The position numbers and the translations under genes are program-made. From Zygnema cylindricum (taxonomy: Eukaryota > Streptophyta > Zygnematophyceae > Zygnematales > Zygnemataceae), in the NCBI GenBank assembly GCA_037447655.1, contig JBBHKE010000719.1:105877-140884 (forward strand): a stretch of DNA of 35,008 nt, in the 5' to 3' direction. Position 1 is the stretch's first letter, and every line of letters starts with the position of its first letter. Shown here in pieces: positions 31,401-35,008 of the stretch. The notes beneath the pieces were generated by a model. The model was not told the origin of the DNA, searched no databases, and saw only the letters and a list, made by a program, of their open reading frames with translations.

Positions 31401-31648
31401 CCTCGTGACAGCAGGCAGGTGAAAACAAAGGAAACGAAAAAAAGTAGGAAAGGGAACTTCCTTGGAATATCGAGGTCAGGAAACGCCATTAAAATTGGTA
31501 ATGACATGTAAATAGTTTTAATTTTTAAATAGTAATAGTCATATGAATAACAAAAAGGAAAACAAAAAAGAGTTTCCTAAAAGAACAAATTACTGAAGAG
31601 ATTAATTTTCCCAAGGAATATCTCCGTATGTGGGAAAAAAAGGTAAGC

Positions 31649-31707
31649 TTCGAAAAAATCAAAAACCACTACACTACAGTACTGTAGTGGTTTTTTTTTT
31701 ATTCGAA
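31649..31707. repeat. Hairpin bounded by TTCGAA
   Basis: TTCGAA, then AAAAACCACTACA pairs with TGTAGTGGTTTTT and TTCGAA: a 59-bp nearly perfect inverted repeat with a very small loop. Confidence 0.75.
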
Positions 31708-31879
31708 ATTAGTATTGTTTCGGAAAAGCCAGAAGTGCTGTAGTTTTTTTCAGATTCGGAATGAGTATTGTACTAAATTTGTTTCTGTCAACACCTCAAA
31801 TGTCAATCTTCAACCGTTTGTTTTTCTCATTCGTCCGATTCGTACGGCTTTGCCACACTTTAAATCTGGTTTTTAATTA

Positions 31880-32330
31880 CCGTAATGGAGCGAAACCCTA
31901 ATTCCGGAAACCTCCTTAAGTTTGGTTGACTTCAAAAACGCCGTACAAATTGGTTCAGGACTGCCAGCGAGCGCCAGAGTTGATTAAAGACTTGCCAGAA
32001 ATGATGATTGGCTCACCGACAAAATACTTTATGGCACCGACACGCTGGCTAGTAGTACGGCATTCCAGTAAGGGTTTTTTCTGTCGTTTTTGTCAAAAAC
32101 TTAGGGCCGTATTAATGAATCGTACAACAAAAGACAGTGCAAATAAAAAGCGGAAGCAAAGAAAAAAATCACACGAGCGAGTCGGCATCGAGTAAGGGTT
32201 CTTCCTGTCGTTTTCATCAAAAATTTATGGCCGTATTGATGGATCGTACAACACAAAAGACAGAGTGCAAATATAAGCGGAAGCAAAGAATAAAATCACA
32301 CGAGCGAGAGAATACTCCACGGGTATCAAG
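31880..32330 (+). repeat. Dispersed repeat with an internal 118-bp tandem duplication
   Basis: It opens with AATTCCGGAAACCTCCTTAA (compare 34240). Two tandem units of about 118 bp follow, both with ATCGTACAACA, GCGGAAGCAAAGAA and ATCACACGAGCGAG. A further single copy lies at 34420-34545. Small hydrophobic minus-strand frames across it recur in each copy and are not supported as genes. Confidence 0.7.
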
Positions 32331-32823
32331 CTTCGCGAGTAGAGTCGGCGGCCGTACAAGTCGAAACGAGGAGACACGCGGAGGCGCGAGGAGAGTAAAG
32401 CCGGCGGAGGGATAACCACACGGAGACTGCCGCGGAGGCCGGTTGGACTAGGCCGAATACGTCACCGGTCCAGATATACCCATCTTAGCTGGCGATGTAA
32501 TGCGTCTCACGGGGGGACGCAGCTTGATTAATATACCGTTCAGCGACGGCCGATGTCAAAGCGCAATTAAAAACAAAAACATTAAAAATGTAAAGGCACG
32601 TTGGCTCCCTAAAATAAAAACAAGAAAAAAAAAACAGACGTGCAAACGCACGTTGGCTCATTGGCGCTACGTTTACATTACGCTCATGTCTACACTATTA
32701 GGAGGAGAAGGTACAAGATATACAGAAAGCAGGAGGACAATATATTTTTGTACTTGGCATAGGACTTGTATTTGTAATGATTGCAGCTGTTTTGTTTAAT
32801 TTTTCAATTTGTGATAGAAGGTT

Positions 32824-34194
32824 TAGGGTGTGTTCTCATGTAACCGTAACTTAGTCTTGTTACTTTGTTTTTTAGTGAAGTTTCTCCGTACTTTGAGTTT
32901 CCTAAAAGAAAAAAATCAAAAGAATTCACGCGACGACGAAAAGTGCACGATCCGCTATGTTTTGTCCGTTTGCGTTCAGGTACAACAAAGCAAAGCACAC
33001 AATTTGTTTGGTTTTGTCGATTTGCGGCTGGTACGTATTTTATTTCTCCAGGGGTCTCAAGATCCGATGCCATTTCACGTCGAGCGGACAAGAGACGCAA
33101 AGGCAAAGTGCATCTTCTTCAACAGTGAAACGGCACAGGCTGGATGGCGGTACGCCTACAGTGTCACTAAAAGTAGTGCGACGTCCGGGTCCGCCAAATC
33201 TGCGCTAAAAAACAGAGTAAATTCTCTAAGAGTACTTTCACGTGCTAAAGTTACAGTTATTTTCTATCGTTTTCTTCCATAACCTAGAAAAAAACGTGAA
33301 AATCAGCCGTACCAAAAAAATGAAATAATCACCGCAAAAGTTGCGTTACCTTGAAACTTTATGTGTTCTATTGTCGTCTAGCGCGATGTAGTTTGTCGTC
33401 TAGCGCGTCTCGGCCCAATTTCGCATCCCTTCAGCTCATCTTCAAACTTTATTTAAAATCACCTCGCGAGGTGATTTTAAATATAGCTACATGAGGTGAG
33501 CGAATAGGCAGATGCTGTCGCACGTGTCGAAAGTTTTTGACAATTTTTGTGCGCGGAGTATCAAAAAAATAAACCACCTGCACGTTTCCAGCCTGTGCGT
33601 GACAATTTTCCGTGCGCTTTTTTCCGTACAGGGGCCATGGAAGGGGTTTCGACCAACGACCGCCATTTCGCAAAAGCGAAGTCCGTGAAAGCGCCTCTTT
33701 CTCTCTCCCACTCCCACTAACGCGTCTATCTCACAATTCTTACAATGGAAAAAAGCAAGAAAGGTATCAAATGAAAGATCTATAAAAAATATTTCTTTTT
33801 GCTGTCTTTTACTTTATTTTGATGGCAAATAGAGTGAGAACGAACGAAAAAACAAAATCGGGAAACCATGGCGGAATATTTTGGAAATAGTGACGTCGAC
33901 GCTACCATAAGTACGCGTGACGTCAAAATGGCACAAAGCCACAAACCCTAAACATCTACGATGTCACAAGTAGCTAGACGTCTACAACCGTCTCTATTTT
34001 GTAAACGTCATCAATTCTCGCGAGTTTTGTACTCGTCTACAATCGTCACAAATTACACCCACGTCTACATCCGTCACAATCTAAAGTTACGATTACATTT
34101 TTTTACATACGAATGCTCTGAAAGCTGTACGGAGAATCTACGCTAAAAAACAAAGTAACAAGACTAAGTTTCGGTTACATGCGAAAGTACCCTA
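32824..34194. mobile_element. Element with terminal inverted repeats, no transposase seen
   Basis: The left end TAGGGTGTGTTCTCATGTAA and the right end (reverse complement TAGGGTACTTTCGCATGTAA) continue as a shared CTTAGTCTTGTTACTTTG, about 60 bp of inverted repeat in all. The middle holds a perfect 32-nt palindrome at 33451-33482 centred on CTCGCGAG. I could not find a convincing target-site duplication. Confidence 0.55.
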
Positions 34195-34850
34195 AGTTTC
34201 AAGTACTAAGAGACGCACCCTTATAAAGCATAATCGAGTGAAACCCAAATTCCGGAAACTTCCTTAACTTTGGTCGACTTCAATCATTAATTAGTTATGT
34301 ACAAACTAGCTCAGGACAGCCAACCATAGAGCCCCACAGCTAGTTAAAACTTGTCAAGAATCAAAGATTAGCTCACCGACACGTCGAGCTTGATTAGCGT
34401 TACGGCCACAAAAGTAAAGGTTTATATTTGTTGTTTTCCTCAAAAACTTAGAGACGTATTGATGGGTCGTACAACACAAAAGACAAAGTGCAAATACAAG
34501 CGGAAGCAAGAATAAAATCACACAAGCGAGAGAATACTCCGCGGAGACTACACCGAGCAAAGATATTCGGAAGTGTCCCCATGAAATCGATACTGTGATA
34601 AAGTATTTTGGGATGTAGTGAAATTCTCCGTACTACTTTGAAGAGCGTCCCGATGTGTGAAAATGAAATCAAAACTTTGAAATGTGACGGTTGTAAACGT
34701 AGGTACAACTTTGTGACGGTTGAAGACGACTACGAAATTGGTGACGCCAACAAAAACAACGACAGTTGTAGACGACTAAATTTTGTTATTTTGTGACATG
34801 GCAGATGTTTAGGGTTTTGTGGCATTGTGACGCCATGCTCACTTATGACA
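33885..34850. repeat. Inverted pair of GTCTAC/GTCACAA repeats
   Basis: 33885-34090 and 34680-34850 are inverted relatives sharing AAACCCTAAACATCTACGAT and its reverse complement. They overlap the end of the 32824-34194 element, so one is probably nested in the other. Confidence 0.55.
34225..34545 (+). repeat. Second copy of the 31880 dispersed repeat
   Basis: AATTCCGGAAACTTCCTTAA, GCTCACCGACA and ATCGATACAACA-like blocks repeat the order seen at 31880-32330, with one rather than two of the 118-bp units. Confidence 0.7.
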
Positions 34851-34888
34851 ATGCGACATCACAAATTCAAGACCTTCCGGGCATGGCT

Positions 34889-34985
34889 ACTCTCTCTCTC
34901 TCTCTCTCTCTCTACCTCTCCCTCTCCCTCTCCCTTTCCCTCCCACCCTCCCTATCCCTCCCTCCCTCTCTCTCTCTCTCTCCCA
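34889..34985 (+). repeat. CT-rich microsatellite at the window edge
   Basis: (CT)n and (CCCT)n runs, continuous apart from a few single bases. Confidence 0.9.
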
Positions 34986-35008
34986 TAGCTAAAGTACCCC
35001 TGTGAAGG

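Noticed and set aside
32101-32286. Small secreted hydrophobic protein on the minus strand, and relatives at 32225 and 34354
   Set aside because: They recur only because the 118-bp repeat recurs; frames differ between copies and no gene structure is present.

Overview
The window is nuclear DNA of a plant-lineage (streptophyte) eukaryote. It is AT-rich, with GT-AG introns, 72-bp phase-2 leucine-rich-repeat exons, a plant L-type lectin domain, LysM domains, a Ty1/copia relic and a small LTR element primed by initiator-Met tRNA. I cannot name the species. The odd gene architecture and the repeat content would fit a non-flowering lineage, but that is inference.

One gene dominates. On the minus strand, from about 30941 down to 8975, I can join 21 exons into a single open frame of about 1195 codons, with matching phase at all 20 introns and a stop at 8975. 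In order the product has: a possible signal peptide, a legume-type lectin domain, an LRR N-terminal cap and seven LRRs, an EGF-like module, a papain-like (C1A) protease with Cys, His and Asn in place, two more EGF-like modules, three LysM modules and a Cys-rich tail. There is no kinase and no obvious membrane segment. I read it as a secreted or wall-located protease carrying three kinds of glycan or ligand-binding module. I know of no described protein with this arrangement, and it is the main candidate for something new. The weak points are the 5' end (no in-frame ATG) and two long introns (lectin to LRR, and protease to EGF).

The introns hold mobile DNA. The 10-14 kb intron contains a tiny LTR element whose LTRs carry tRNA-like cloverleaves at the expected RNA start, inserted in a long pyrimidine-only tract. 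The 15.5-21.4 kb intron holds a second copy of the same pyrimidine-tract element and a decayed copia element in minus orientation.

The left flank (1-7.6 kb) has no gene I can support. It holds GA-rich simple sequence, a 110-150 bp tandem repeat, a 2.7-kb inverted-repeat element with a nested foldback element, and about 60 copies of a 43-bp satellite. 7.6-8.97 kb is anonymous sequence downstream of the gene. The right flank (31-35 kb) holds a pyrimidine tract just upstream of the lectin exon, then several dispersed repeats and one element with terminal inverted repeats, and no recognisable gene.
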